From NCBI RefSeq assembly GCF_014873765.1, contig NZ_JADBGG010000021.1, forward strand, positions 1 to 64,000: DNA of 64,000 nt. Reading direction: 5' to 3'. Of the stretch, positions 56,023-64,000 are shown piece after piece. Positions within the stretch are counted from its first letter, which is position 1, and the number at the start of each line of letters is the position of its first letter. The notes beneath the pieces are model-generated. The model was not told where the DNA came from, searched no databases, and saw nothing but the letters and a program-made list of their open reading frames with translations. Made by a program: the position numbers and the translations under genes. Source of the stretch: Desulfomicrobium macestii (GTDB lineage: Bacteria > Desulfobacterota > Desulfovibrionia > Desulfovibrionales > Desulfomicrobiaceae).

Positions 56023-56184
56023 ATGGATAAATACGTTTGCACGCTCTGCGGTTATGTTTACGACCCGGCCACCGGCGACCCGGACAACGGAGTCGCCCCC
56101 GGAACCAAGTTTGAAGACGTTCCGGAAGATTGGACCTGTCCTGTCTGCGGAGCCGGCAAGGAAGATTTCGCCAAGGAAGATTGA
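56023..56184 (+). CDS. rub: Rubredoxin
   Basis: A 53-residue rubredoxin with the two CxxC pairs [10 protein letters not shown] and [13 protein letters not shown] that hold one iron. It carries electrons to desulfoferrodoxin and to the flavodiiron protein encoded next. It is preceded by AAGGAG and followed by a strong terminator 3 bp after its stop. Confidence 0.97.
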   Translation: MDKYVCTLCGYVYDPATGDPDNGVAPGTKFEDVPEDWTCPVCGAGKEDFAKED

Positions 56185-56187
56185 TTT

Positions 56188-56227
56188 ACCAGGCCAGCCC
56201 GCACGATCCGGGCTGGCCTGGTTTTTT
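56188..56227 (+). terminator. Terminator after rubredoxin
   Basis: A perfect 14-bp stem (accaggccagcccg at 56188-56201 and its complement at 56209-56222) with a 7-base loop, followed by six T. It ends the dfx-rub message before the flavodiiron gene. Confidence 0.9.
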
Positions 56228-56282
56228 CTAAGCTCAACTCCCCGCCCCGGGCGGGGTCATCACGTTGTAAGGACAATTCCCA

Positions 56283-57491
56283 ATGCCTGTTACCGAAATC
56301 AAGAAAGACATCTACTGGGTCGGAGTCGTGGACTGGAACATCCATGATTTCCACGGATACTCCAAATCTCCCCAGGGAACGACATATAACGCGTATCTGG
56401 TCATCGACGACAAGATCACCCTTTTCGACTCGGTTCCCGCCAAATTTCAGATGGACCTATATCACCAGATCCGGTCCATCATTCCGCTGGAAAAGATCGA
56501 CTACATCGTCTGCAACCACATCGAGCCCGACCACTCCGGAGCCATGCCCTTCCTGATGGAGAAGATCCAGCCCGAGAAAGTCTTCTGCTCCAAGATGGGA
56601 CACCGCATGCTCCTCGACCATTTCCACCAGCCAGACTGGCCCTACCATCCGGTCCAGACCGGCGACTCCATCAGCCTCGGCAAGCGCACGGTGCAGTTCA
56701 TGGAGACACGCATGCTGCACTGGCCGGACTCCATGTTCTCCTACATTCCCGAAGAGAAGCTGCTCATCTCCAACGACGCTTTCGGGCAGAACATCGCCTC
56801 CAGCGAACGCTTCGACGACGAAATCGATCTGGCCATGCTCATGGCGGAGGCTTCCCACTACTACTTCAACATCGTCCTGCCCTTTTCGCCCCGGGTCATT
56901 GCGGTGCTCGACGAGGTGGCCAAGCTGGGTCTTGAGATCGACATGATCGCACCGGACCACGGCATCATCTGGCGCTCCAACGTGCCGCTGATCCTCCAGG
57001 CCTACCGCGACTACGCCGAGCAGAAGCCGAACAAAAAGGCCGTCATCGTTTTTGACACCATGTGGCACTCCACGGAGAAGATGGCCAAGGCCATCGCCGA
57101 GGGACTCATGGAAGAAGGGGTCGCGGTCAGGATCATGCATCTCAAGCAGTACCACCACTCCGACGTCATGGGCGCCCTGGCCGACGCCACCGGCATCATC
57201 TGCGGTTCCCCAACCCACAACAACGGCATCATGCCGCTGATGGCGGACTTTCTGACCTACATGAAAGGCCTGAAGCCCCTGGGACGCGTCGGCGCGGCCT
57301 TCGCATCCTTCGGTTGGAGCGGCGAATCCCTGAACATTCTGACCGAGTGGCTCAAATCGGCCAAGATAGAGGTCGTCGAGCCCGGCGTGAAATGCAAGAA
57401 CGTGCCGGATCACGCCAAGCTGGCCGAGTGCAAGGAACTGGGACGCCAGGTGGGCAAGGCCATCGTCGCCAAAGTGGAAGCCGAGGCTTAA
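56283..57491 (+). CDS. roo: Rubredoxin:oxygen oxidoreductase (flavodiiron protein)
   Basis: A 402-residue flavodiiron protein that reduces O2 to water (or NO to N2O) with electrons from rubredoxin. The N-terminal beta-lactamase-like diiron domain has NHIEPDHSGAMPFLMEKI, with the HxExDH ligands, and later FCSKMGHRMLL, LHWPDSMFSYIPEEKLLISN, and PDHGIIWR. The C-terminal flavodoxin domain has VIVFDTMWHSTEKMAKAIAE and GSPTHNNGIMPLMADFLTYM. Length matches D. gigas ROO. Confidence 0.96.
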   Translation: MPVTEIKKDIYWVGVVDWNIHDFHGYSKSPQGTTYNAYLVIDDKITLFDSVPAKFQMDLYHQIRSIIPLEKIDYIVCNHIEPDHSGAMPFLMEKIQPEKVFCSKMGHRMLLDHFHQPDWPYHPVQTGDSISLGKRTVQFMETRMLHWPDSMFSYIPEEKLLISNDAFGQNIASSERFDDEIDLAMLMAEASHYYFNIVLPFSPRVIAVLDEVAKLGLEIDMIAPDHGIIWRSNVPLILQAYRDYAEQKPNKKAVIVFDTMWHSTEKMAKAIAEGLMEEGVAVRIMHLKQYHHSDVMGALADATGIICGSPTHNNGIMPLMADFLTYMKGLKPLGRVGAAFASFGWSGESLNILTEWLKSAKIEVVEPGVKCKNVPDHAKLAECKELGRQVGKAIVAKVEAEA

Positions 57492-57501
57492 GATACGCAC
57501 C

Positions 57502-58209
57502 ATGGCGCGCAGCAGAGAAATAAAACGCCAAGTCCTGGACCTCCTGGCCACCGATGGCTGGGAGGCGGACCTTGGCGGCCTCGCGGATCTTGGACAGCAG
57601 GCCGTGGCGCCGCTTTTTTCGGCGCTGTGCAACCCTGCGCCGCTGGTCCGCTGGCGCGCGGTCACGGGGTTTGGGATCGTCATCGCGGCCCTGGCCGAAA
57701 AGTCTCCGGAAAAGGCGCGCGTGGTCATGCGCCGCTTCATCTGGAGCCTCAACGACGAATCCGGGGGCATCGGCTGGGGCGCACCGGAGGCCATGGCCGA
57801 AATCATGACCGCAAGCCCCCTGATCGCTTCCGAATACCACAACCACCTCCTGGCCTATATCCATGAGGACCACTGCCGGCCTGACTGCTACCTGGAACAC
57901 GCCCCCCTGCGCCGTGGGGCCGTCTGGGGCGTGGGGCGGCTGGCTCAGGTTCGGCCGGACCTCGCGGCGAAGGCGGAGCCCGATCTGCTCTGCGCCCTGG
58001 AAGACTGCGACACGGTCATCCGGGGCCTTGCGGCCTGGGCCTGCGGTCTGCTGGGTCTGACTGCGGCGCTGCCGAAACTTGGAGCCATCAGCCAGGACCA
58101 ATCGGTCCTTGAATTGTACCGCGACCGCGAACTTCAGGAAGTGACCCCGGCCATCCTGGCCGCGGAGGCCGTCTGCCGGATCACGGGCCACGCACCCGCT
58201 CAAAACTAA
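57502..58209 (+). CDS. HEAT-repeat protein between roo and cydAB
   Basis: A 235-residue soluble protein of helical repeats: WEADLGGLADLGQQAVAPLF, SALCNPAPLVRWRAVTGFGI, LNDESGGIGWGAPEAMAEIM, LRRGAVWGVGRLAQVRPDLA and LEDCDTVIRGLAAWACGLLG. PBS-lyase HEAT-like repeats of this type are seen beside redox genes in Desulfovibrio. A CRPDCYLEH segment carries cysteines and histidine. It is 10 bp from roo and 12 bp from cydA; cotranscription is likely. Function is unknown; a scaffold or assembly factor for an oxygen reductase is inferred. Confidence 0.82.
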   Translation: MARSREIKRQVLDLLATDGWEADLGGLADLGQQAVAPLFSALCNPAPLVRWRAVTGFGIVIAALAEKSPEKARVVMRRFIWSLNDESGGIGWGAPEAMAEIMTASPLIASEYHNHLLAYIHEDHCRPDCYLEHAPLRRGAVWGVGRLAQVRPDLAAKAEPDLLCALEDCDTVIRGLAAWACGLLGLTAALPKLGAISQDQSVLELYRDRELQEVTPAILAAEAVCRITGHAPAQN

Positions 58210-58221
58210 AGGAGACTCACT

Positions 58222-59526
58222 ATGGATGTGCTCATGTTATCCAGGCTTCAATTCGCCATGGCTACCATGTTTCATTTCATCTTCGTCCCGCTGACCCTGG
58301 GCCTGTCCATTCTGGTAGCCATCATGGAAACCAAATACGTACGGACCGGCGACGAGACGTACAAACGGATGACCAAATTCTGGGGCAAGCTCTTTGTCAT
58401 CAATTTCGTGCTCGGCGTGGTCACGGGAATCACGCTTGAATTTCAGTTCGGCACCAACTGGTCCCGCTATTCCGAATATGTCGGAGACATCTTCGGATCA
58501 CTTTTGGCCATTGAAGCCACCACATCCTTTTTTCTTGAATCGACCTTTCTCGGCGCCTGGATCTTCGGCTGGAACATCCTGTCCCCCAAGATGCACGCGG
58601 CATGTATCTGGCTTGTGGCCATCGCCTCCAACCTTTCGGCGGCATGGATTCTCCTGGCCAACGCCTTCATGCAGAACCCCGTGGGCTATGTGCTCAGAAA
58701 CGGACGCGCCGAACTGGACAATTTCTTTCACGTGCTCCTGAATCCCTTTGGCTGGCAGCAGTACGTCCACACGCTGAGCGGCGCCTTCACCCTGGCCGGA
58801 TTTTTCGTCATGGGTGTCTCCGCCTACCATCTGCTCAAAAAACAGAACATCGACTTCTTCACCCGCTCCTTCAAGATGGGCATGGTCTTCGCCCTTGTCT
58901 TCTCGGTACTGGTCGCGGTCCAGGGCCACCATCACGCCCAGGAAGTCGGCAAGATCCAGCCCGCCAAGCTCGCGGCCATGGAGTCCCTGTGGGAAACCCA
59001 TGAAAACGCGCCCATGTATCTTTTGGTCGTGCCGGACGAAAAAAACGAAAAGAACGCCATCGAACTCTTCGGCATCCCCGGCGCCCTGTCCTTTCTGGCC
59101 CACGGCTCCTTCAACACTTCCGTCCAGGGCCTGAAGGACTGGCCGGCGGATGAGCGCCCGCCCGTCATGCTGACCTTCCTCTCCTTCAGGGCCATGGTCG
59201 GCCTCGGCACGCTCCTGCCCATCCTCTGCATCTGGGCCTTCCTGCGCCGCAACAAGCTGACCGAGACGCCGCGCCTGCTGAAGGCCATGCTCTTCGCCAT
59301 CCCGCTCCCCTATCTCGCCATCGAGGCGGGCTGGGTCGTGGCCGAGGTGGGACGTCAGCCCTGGATCGTCTACGGGCTCATGAAAACCGCCGACGCGGTC
59401 TCGCCCATCGTGACGTCCCAGGTGGCCTTCTCCCTGGTGGCGCTGACCCTGCTCTACGCGCTGCTGGGCGCAGTGGACATCTACCTGCTCTTCAAGTTCG
59501 CCAAGAAAGGCCCGGCCGAGGCATAA
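58222..59526 (+). CDS. cydA: Cytochrome bd quinol oxidase subunit I
   Basis: A 434-residue subunit with about nine membrane helices and haem ligands near the N-terminus (RLQFAMATMFHFIFVPLTLG, His in FHFIF) and in the centre (GHHHAQEVGKIQPAKLAAME). The quinol loop is short, as in bacteria with the S-type bd oxidase. GRQPWIVYGLMKTADAVSP is canonical. It reduces O2 to water from menaquinol at the membrane. Confidence 0.96.
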   Translation: MDVLMLSRLQFAMATMFHFIFVPLTLGLSILVAIMETKYVRTGDETYKRMTKFWGKLFVINFVLGVVTGITLEFQFGTNWSRYSEYVGDIFGSLLAIEATTSFFLESTFLGAWIFGWNILSPKMHAACIWLVAIASNLSAAWILLANAFMQNPVGYVLRNGRAELDNFFHVLLNPFGWQQYVHTLSGAFTLAGFFVMGVSAYHLLKKQNIDFFTRSFKMGMVFALVFSVLVAVQGHHHAQEVGKIQPAKLAAMESLWETHENAPMYLLVVPDEKNEKNAIELFGIPGALSFLAHGSFNTSVQGLKDWPADERPPVMLTFLSFRAMVGLGTLLPILCIWAFLRRNKLTETPRLLKAMLFAIPLPYLAIEAGWVVAEVGRQPWIVYGLMKTADAVSPIVTSQVAFSLVALTLLYALLGAVDIYLLFKFAKKGPAEA

Positions 59527-59555
59527 ACCGTTCGGATCACAAGGAGGATTGATAC

Positions 59556-60581
59556 ATGCTTGAAACCATATGGTTCCTACTCTGGGGTGTGCTCTGGGCT
59601 GTTTATTTCGTGCTGGACGGATACGATCTGGGCATCGGAACCCTTGTCCCGTTCCTCGGCAAATCCGACACGGACCGCAGGGTAATGTTCAACGCCATGG
59701 GGCCCTTCTGGGACGGCAACGAAGTCTGGCTGATCACCGCCGGCGGCGTGACTTTCGCCGCGTTCCCCAAGGCCTACGCGGTCATGTTCAGCGGCCTTTA
59801 TACGCCGCTCATGCTGCTGCTTTTCGCCCTCATCGTCCGCGGCGTCTCCCTGGAGTTCAGACACCAGGTCGACAGCCCGGCCTGGCGCAAGGTCTGGGAC
59901 TGGGGTGCCACCATCGGCAGCTTCGTGCCCGCGCTGCTTCTGGGCGTGGCCTTCGCCAACATCTTCATGGGCCTGCCCCTGGATGAAAACGGTGTCTTCC
60001 AGGGCAACCTGCTGACCCTTCTGAATCCCTACGGCCTGGCCGGAGGAGTGCTCTTCGTGCTGCTCTTCGTCATGCACGGAGCCCTGTGGCTGACGATCAA
60101 AAGCGAAGGCGACCTGCAGCAACGCGCAGCCAAGCTGGCCCGCAGGCTCTGGCCAGTGCTGGTTGCACTCATCGGCGCCTTCGTGGTCCTGACCGCCATC
60201 TACACCAACCTGCTGGCCAACTACCTGCTCAACCCGCTGATGCTCGTCCTGCTGGTGATTCCTGTCCTGGCGCTCGTTCTGCTGCGCCAGCAGATCGGCA
60301 AGGAGCAGTGGTGGTCCGCCTGGGGCCTGTCCGCCGCCATAATCGCCGGCCTGACGCTCTTCGGCGTGGTCGGGCTGTACCCGGCGCTGCTGCCTTCGAG
60401 CATCTCCCCGGACTATTCCATCACCATCACCAACGCGGCCTCCAGCACCCTGACCCTGTCCATCATGCTGGGCGTGACGCTGGTCTTCATCCCCATCGTG
60501 GCGGCCTACCAGTTCTGGCTCTACCGGACCTTCGCCCACAAGGTCACCGAAAAGGAACTGGCCCAGGACGGTGCCTACTAG
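59556..60581 (+). CDS. cydB: Cytochrome bd quinol oxidase subunit II
   Basis: A 341-residue, nine-helix subunit: VYFVLDGYDLGIGTLVPFLG, GPFWDGNEVWLITAGGVTFA, FPKAYAVMFSGLYTPLMLLL. It has no long extra domain and no CydX-like gene was seen after it. AAGGAGG precedes the ATG. A terminator follows at 60604-60644. Confidence 0.96.
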   Translation: MLETIWFLLWGVLWAVYFVLDGYDLGIGTLVPFLGKSDTDRRVMFNAMGPFWDGNEVWLITAGGVTFAAFPKAYAVMFSGLYTPLMLLLFALIVRGVSLEFRHQVDSPAWRKVWDWGATIGSFVPALLLGVAFANIFMGLPLDENGVFQGNLLTLLNPYGLAGGVLFVLLFVMHGALWLTIKSEGDLQQRAAKLARRLWPVLVALIGAFVVLTAIYTNLLANYLLNPLMLVLLVIPVLALVLLRQQIGKEQWWSAWGLSAAIIAGLTLFGVVGLYPALLPSSISPDYSITITNAASSTLTLSIMLGVTLVFIPIVAAYQFWLYRTFAHKVTEKELAQDGAY

Positions 60582-60603
60582 CGCCGGATTCTGTTCGCAT
60601 CGA

Positions 60604-60644
60604 CAACAAAAAAGGGTGGCCGAAATGGTCACCCTTTTTTGTTG
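60604..60644. terminator. Terminator after cydB
   Basis: An 18-bp stem with one G-U-type mismatch (caacaaaaaagggtggcc at 60604-60621 and its complement at 60627-60644), a 5-base loop, and A- and T-runs in the arms, usable on both strands. Confidence 0.88.
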
Positions 60645-60681
60645 AGTCAAAACAAGTTGTTTCGATATGAAATCATGCCGG

Positions 60682-60708
60682 ATGGATTCCCGCCTTCGCG
60701 GGAATGAC
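60682..60708. repeat. 27-bp dispersed hairpin repeat
   Basis: Identical to the unit at 14116-14142, 46 kb away; its core is ttcccgccttcgcgggaatg, a perfect hairpin. It lies in the gap between cydB and the TraB-family gene, which has no other feature beyond the terminator. Confidence 0.85.
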
Positions 60709-60828
60709 AGTGTATCTTGCGCAGCCCTGCCTCAAGCCGTCTTGCAGCGATCTTCGGGTATGGATGGCATATATCGCCACCTCTCACGGTCCCCTCACCG
60801 ACGCGGACCCCGTCAAAAATCGACCGTT

Positions 60829-62019
60829 CTAGAAGACCATGCTCGCGATCCAGCTTCCGGAGACAAAGACGCCTATGGTCGCGCCCAGATTGGCAAAGAT
60901 AACCACGAGCAAAATGCGGCTGACCGGATTGATCCAGAATCCCTTCACGGTCATGACGCTCATGGGCAGTTCTTCAAGATCCGAAACCGTGGGCTTCTTG
61001 ACCCAGGCCTGGACAAGTCCGGCCACCCAGCCCGCGGCAATGAGCGGATGCAGCGTGGTGATGGGCGCGGCCAGAAAGCTCGAAAGCACGGTCAGCGGAT
61101 GCCCGAAGGCGGCAAGGGAACCAAGGGCCGCGCCGATGCCGGTCACCAGCACCCAGACGGAAATTGCGTCCATGGAGGCATCAGCGCCGCCACGGAAAAA
61201 TCCGATGACCAGCAATGCGACGAAAAAACCGGGTAATCCCCACTTCCAGAACGCGCCCCATCTGGAGGGTGGAGGAAGCTCTTCCAGCGGAGCCAGGTCG
61301 ATCTCCTGGCCAAAATATTTCTGCATGCCCGGCACGTGACCGGCTCCGACCACGGCCACGATGTTCGTGCCCGGAGCCTTGCGGATTTTCTGCGCCAGAT
61401 AGATGTCGCGCTCGTCGATGAGGCGTTCCTTGATCTGGGGGAAATTTTCCGCAAAAGAGCCCATGATCGCGGCCAGCTGATCCTTCTTCTTCAGATCCTC
61501 GATAAGCTCCTTGTCCACGTCGTCGTCGACGAAGATGCTGGCCAGAAGCTGGCTCAGAAGCTGGAATTTCTTCCAGAAGCCAAGAAAACCCCAGACGCGC
61601 TTCAAGGTGACCTGCACATCGCGGTCGGCCAGGACCAGGGTGGCTCCGGTCTCGCCGGCCAGACGCACTCCTTCCATCATCTCCGCGCCGGGCTGCACGC
61701 CCAGCTTGTCGCCGATCTTGCGGTAGAAAGCCTGCAACACGAGTTGCACCATGAGGAAGACAGCCTTGCCTTCCTTGATGACCTTGTAGATGTCCATCCG
61801 CTTCCAGTCGTCGCGGCGGGTCATGGCCTGATGACGCGCCGGGCAAAGCTCGACGCAGATGGAATCAGGACGCACTATCTCCACGGTCCGGCGCACATCC
61901 TCGACACTTTCCAGGGAAACGTGGGCGGTTCCGACGAGAAAAAACCTTTTCTCGCCCTCTTCGACCACGGTCACGCTCTCGGGCAAATTTTCAAAATCCA
62001 CGCTATACCTCACGGGCAC
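60829..62019 (-). CDS. TraB/PrgY-family membrane protein
   Basis: A 396-residue protein. The N-terminal domain has the TraB signature KRFFLVGTAHVSLESVEDVR, then RPDSICVELCPARHQAM, and NIVAVVGAGHVPGMQKYFGQ. The last 140 residues are four or five membrane helices (WGLPGFFVALLVIGFFRGGA, GLVQAWVKKPTVSDLEELPM). PrgY and GumN-like members act on peptides or pheromones; some are metalloproteases. The start is GTG; 62019 and, with GAGG before it, 62001 are both possible. Role here unknown. Confidence 0.78.
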   Translation of the reverse strand: MPVRYSVDFENLPESVTVVEEGEKRFFLVGTAHVSLESVEDVRRTVEIVRPDSICVELCPARHQAMTRRDDWKRMDIYKVIKEGKAVFLMVQLVLQAFYRKIGDKLGVQPGAEMMEGVRLAGETGATLVLADRDVQVTLKRVWGFLGFWKKFQLLSQLLASIFVDDDVDKELIEDLKKKDQLAAIMGSFAENFPQIKERLIDERDIYLAQKIRKAPGTNIVAVVGAGHVPGMQKYFGQEIDLAPLEELPPPSRWGAFWKWGLPGFFVALLVIGFFRGGADASMDAISVWVLVTGIGAALGSLAAFGHPLTVLSSFLAAPITTLHPLIAAGWVAGLVQAWVKKPTVSDLEELPMSVMTVKGFWINPVSRILLVVIFANLGATIGVFVSGSWIASMVF

Positions 62020-62170
62020 AAGCCCTGTTTATTGTCAAGATCCGTTCCGTTATCCGCAGCCACCCGGGAAAGCAAGCCCAGGCGGTCCCTGACATCGGGC
62101 GGGCACATTTTCGCTTGTCAAATCAAAGTCCCTGAAGCATTCCGACCCAGACAACTCATCCGGAGCAGAC

Positions 62171-63556
62171 ATGTCTAAAAGCGATTTCGACCAGAACTTG
62201 CAACGCGCACCTTACGCTACCATCTGGAACCTGGCCTGGCCCCAGGTGGTCATGATGTTCTTCCATTTCCTGATCGGCTTTGTCGACGTGTGGGTGGCCG
62301 GACGGATCGGTCGCGAGACTCAAGCCTGCGTGGGCGTCATGAGCCAAGCCATGTTTTTTTTCATGGTCGTGGCCATTGCGCTGGCCAACGGTGGTGTGGC
62401 GGCCATAAGCCAGAGCTCCGGAGCGGGGCTGCCACGCCGCGTCAAACGTTTTGTGGGGCTTGGAGTGGGACTCGGATTTGTCACGGGACTGATCATTCTG
62501 GCCTTCGGGCTCTGGTTCGACGAACGCTTCCTGCTCCTGCTGCAGATACCGGCCGAGGTCATGCCCATCGCCGAATATCTGCTGCAAGTCAGTCTCTACA
62601 TTCTGCCGGCCTACTACCTGTTCACCATCAGCAACGCCTTTTTCCGGGCCCAGAAAATAGTGACCCTGCCCCTTTATTCCATGATTCTGGTCACGGGAGT
62701 AAACACACTGCTCGACCTGGGCCTTGGACTCGGCATGTGGGGGCTACCCAACCTCGGGTACAAGGGCATCGCCTGGGCGACATTCGCCTCCATCCTTTGC
62801 GGCACCGTCTATAATTTTGCCATGATGTTCCGCTGCGGGCTGCTCTCCCGGCAAAGCCTGGCCCCATGGCGCTGGGTCCGGCTGGCCCTGCCCTATCTGG
62901 TCAAGGTAGCCTGGCCGGCCGGGCTCATGCAGCTGGTCTGGCACTCGGCCTACATGGTGCTCTATGCCATCACGGCCAGTCTTCCCTTTGACAACGTCGT
63001 CGCCATGGCGGGCATGAGCGCGGGCATCCGCATCGAAGCGCTGCTCTTTCTTCCCGGCATCGCCTTCAATTTCACCGCCTCAATTCTGGTGGGCCACTAT
63101 CTCGGCCAGGGGCGAAAGGAGGAGGCCAAGCGCATCGGCTACAAGATCATGGTCGTGGGCGTGATCGCCATGAGCATCATCACCGGCCTTTTGTGGCTGG
63201 TCATTGAGCCGGTCATCGCCTTTGTCGCGCCGGACCTGCAGGTACAGGACGAAGCCATTCGCTATCTGGCCTGGAACATGGCCGCCACGCCGCCGCTGCT
63301 GGCCGCCATGATCCTTGGCGGCGCCTTCACCGGAGCGGGCGCGACCATCTACCAGGCCGTCATATTCGGCACGGCAGCGTGGCTGGTGCGCCTGCCGCTG
63401 GCGTACCTGCTGGGGCATGTGGTATTCCAGACCGCCAACGGCGTATGGATGGCCATGTTCGCGTCCGTCCTGGTCCAGTGCGCCACCGCCCTTTATTTCT
63501 ATCAGTACAAGGATTGGTACAAATTCACTCTGCGCAAAGACAGGAGAACCGCTTGA
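62171..63556 (+). CDS. MATE-family multidrug/Na+ efflux protein
   Basis: A 461-residue transporter with about 12 membrane helices and two matching halves: LAWPQVVMMFFHFLIGFVDV, then NGGVAAISQSSGAGL, and VAWPAGLMQLVWHSAYMVLY, AGIRIEALLFLPGIAFNFTA, SILVGHYLGQGRKEEAKRIG. It exports cationic compounds against Na+ or H+. It is divergent from the TraB gene and overlaps the next start by 4 bp. Confidence 0.92.
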   Translation: MSKSDFDQNLQRAPYATIWNLAWPQVVMMFFHFLIGFVDVWVAGRIGRETQACVGVMSQAMFFFMVVAIALANGGVAAISQSSGAGLPRRVKRFVGLGVGLGFVTGLIILAFGLWFDERFLLLLQIPAEVMPIAEYLLQVSLYILPAYYLFTISNAFFRAQKIVTLPLYSMILVTGVNTLLDLGLGLGMWGLPNLGYKGIAWATFASILCGTVYNFAMMFRCGLLSRQSLAPWRWVRLALPYLVKVAWPAGLMQLVWHSAYMVLYAITASLPFDNVVAMAGMSAGIRIEALLFLPGIAFNFTASILVGHYLGQGRKEEAKRIGYKIMVVGVIAMSIITGLLWLVIEPVIAFVAPDLQVQDEAIRYLAWNMAATPPLLAAMILGGAFTGAGATIYQAVIFGTAAWLVRLPLAYLLGHVVFQTANGVWMAMFASVLVQCATALYFYQYKDWYKFTLRKDRRTA

Positions 63557-63849
63557 AATCCCTGCCCGGCCACTATCTCGGGTCCGTTGCCAACTACGCG
63601 GCGGACACTCCCTGGGACCTGGAGTACTCCCTGGTGCTGGACGCCCTGGGGCACTACCAATTCTTTTCACGCGACGGTGAAGGACTGATCCGCCAGCGCA
63701 ACGCCGGCACCTCCGGCCGGGCATTCGCCCAGTTCGCGGTGCAAAACGGCTTTGACGTGGAAGAATTGTTGCGCGACCTGAGCTACATCGACAGCGGATT
63801 TGCCGCCGACTTCAAGAACTTCATCGCAAGCCGCAACGCAACAGACTGA
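63553..63849 (+). CDS. Small protein coupled to the MATE gene, unknown
   Basis: A 98-residue soluble protein. It starts with TTG 63553, overlapping the MATE stop (TTGA), and an AGGAG site lies 6 bases before it. Sequence: GHYLGSVANYAADTPWDLEY then SLVLDALGHYQFFSRDGEGL, QRNAGTSGRAFAQFAVQNGF, and a helical end (EELLRDLSYIDSGFAADFKN). I do not recognise the family. The start could also be an internal codon, but no ATG is available near the beginning. Confidence 0.7.
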   Translation: MKSLPGHYLGSVANYAADTPWDLEYSLVLDALGHYQFFSRDGEGLIRQRNAGTSGRAFAQFAVQNGFDVEELLRDLSYIDSGFAADFKNFIASRNATD

Positions 63850-63949
63850 AACCATAAACGAAAACATGGCAGCACTTCGGCCGGCAAAAACCAAAACCAG
63901 TCAAAAATAAAAAAATCCCCGTCCACCAAACGACGTCCCACCGCATCGT

Positions 63950-63973
63950 AGGGGCGAAAAATTTTTCGCCCCT
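63950..63973. repeat. Perfect 24-bp palindrome near the right edge
   Basis: aggggcgaaaaa and its reverse complement adjoin directly. It lies 100 bp after the small protein gene and is followed by C-rich DNA. It resembles dispersed intergenic palindromes of many genomes; it may also end transcription of the MATE unit. Confidence 0.6.
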
Positions 63974-64000
63974 CCCCCGCGCCGCGTCACCCGATCGACC

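Overview
The window looks like a chromosomal segment of a sulfate-reducing bacterium of the order Desulfovibrionales; a Desulfomicrobium- or Desulfovibrio-like genome is my inference. The clues are a cluster of desulfoferrodoxin, rubredoxin and rubredoxin:oxygen oxidoreductase followed by cytochrome bd, and a cytochrome c maturation operon with the CXXXY form of CcmE and no visible CcmG or CcmH. Most genes are GC-rich and tightly packed, often joined by ATGA stop/start overlaps. No rRNA, tRNA or CRISPR array was seen.

Layout. 1-1.9 kb holds mobile DNA: the start of an IS4-like transposase running off the left edge, then a complete IS5-type element. 2.0-13.9 kb is a glycan assembly region. A plus-strand block, mostly AT-rich, carries a double methyltransferase, three glycosyltransferases, a second methyltransferase and a fourth glycosyltransferase. 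It converges on a GC-rich minus-strand operon of four more glycosyltransferases. 14-15.4 kb has a MITE-like repeat and an AAA ATPase with palindromes over its start. 15.6-17.9 kb has an acyl-CoA synthetase and an XRE-cupin regulator. 18.0-20.2 kb is a coupled glycogen trio (NUDIX hydrolase, glycogen synthase, stand-alone CBM48 protein). 20.8-28.3 kb is housekeeping (threonylcarbamoyl-AMP synthase, PncC/CinA, FtsK, EF-P, AroQ, a lipoprotein, EngB) plus a long imperfect palindrome at 23.1-23.4 kb.

28.5-34.2 kb is a six-gene Mrp-type Na+/H+ antiporter operon with MrpA and MrpB fused. 34.4-35.3 kb is upp plus a 69-residue protein. 35.3-41.9 kb (minus) holds hisB-lipoprotein-hisA, tatBC (TatC with a long acidic N-terminus) and guaBA. 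41.9-46.8 kb is a branched-chain amino acid ABC transporter, livJHMGF. 46.9-52.0 kb is ccmEFABCD plus a TPR protein. 52.3-55.0 kb has a heptose-bisphosphate-phosphatase-like gene with a GT4 and a GT9 glycosyltransferase, probably for LPS core. 55.1-60.6 kb is an oxygen-defence island: Fur-type regulator, desulfoferrodoxin, rubredoxin, flavodiiron oxygen reductase, HEAT-repeat protein, cydAB. 60.8-63.9 kb has a TraB-family membrane protein, a MATE exporter and a small unknown protein.

How they work together. The Ccm proteins would mature the c-type cytochromes abundant in these bacteria. Superoxide is reduced by desulfoferrodoxin, oxygen by the rubredoxin-fed flavodiiron protein in the cytoplasm and by cytochrome bd at the membrane. 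I did not find a clearly undescribed multi-gene system. The most unusual items are the natural CcmGH-less Ccm operon, the HEAT protein inside the oxygen island, the TatC extension, the CBM48-GlgA-NUDIX coupling, the lipoprotein wedged into the his genes, and the mosaic glycan locus with its in-gene tandem repeat.
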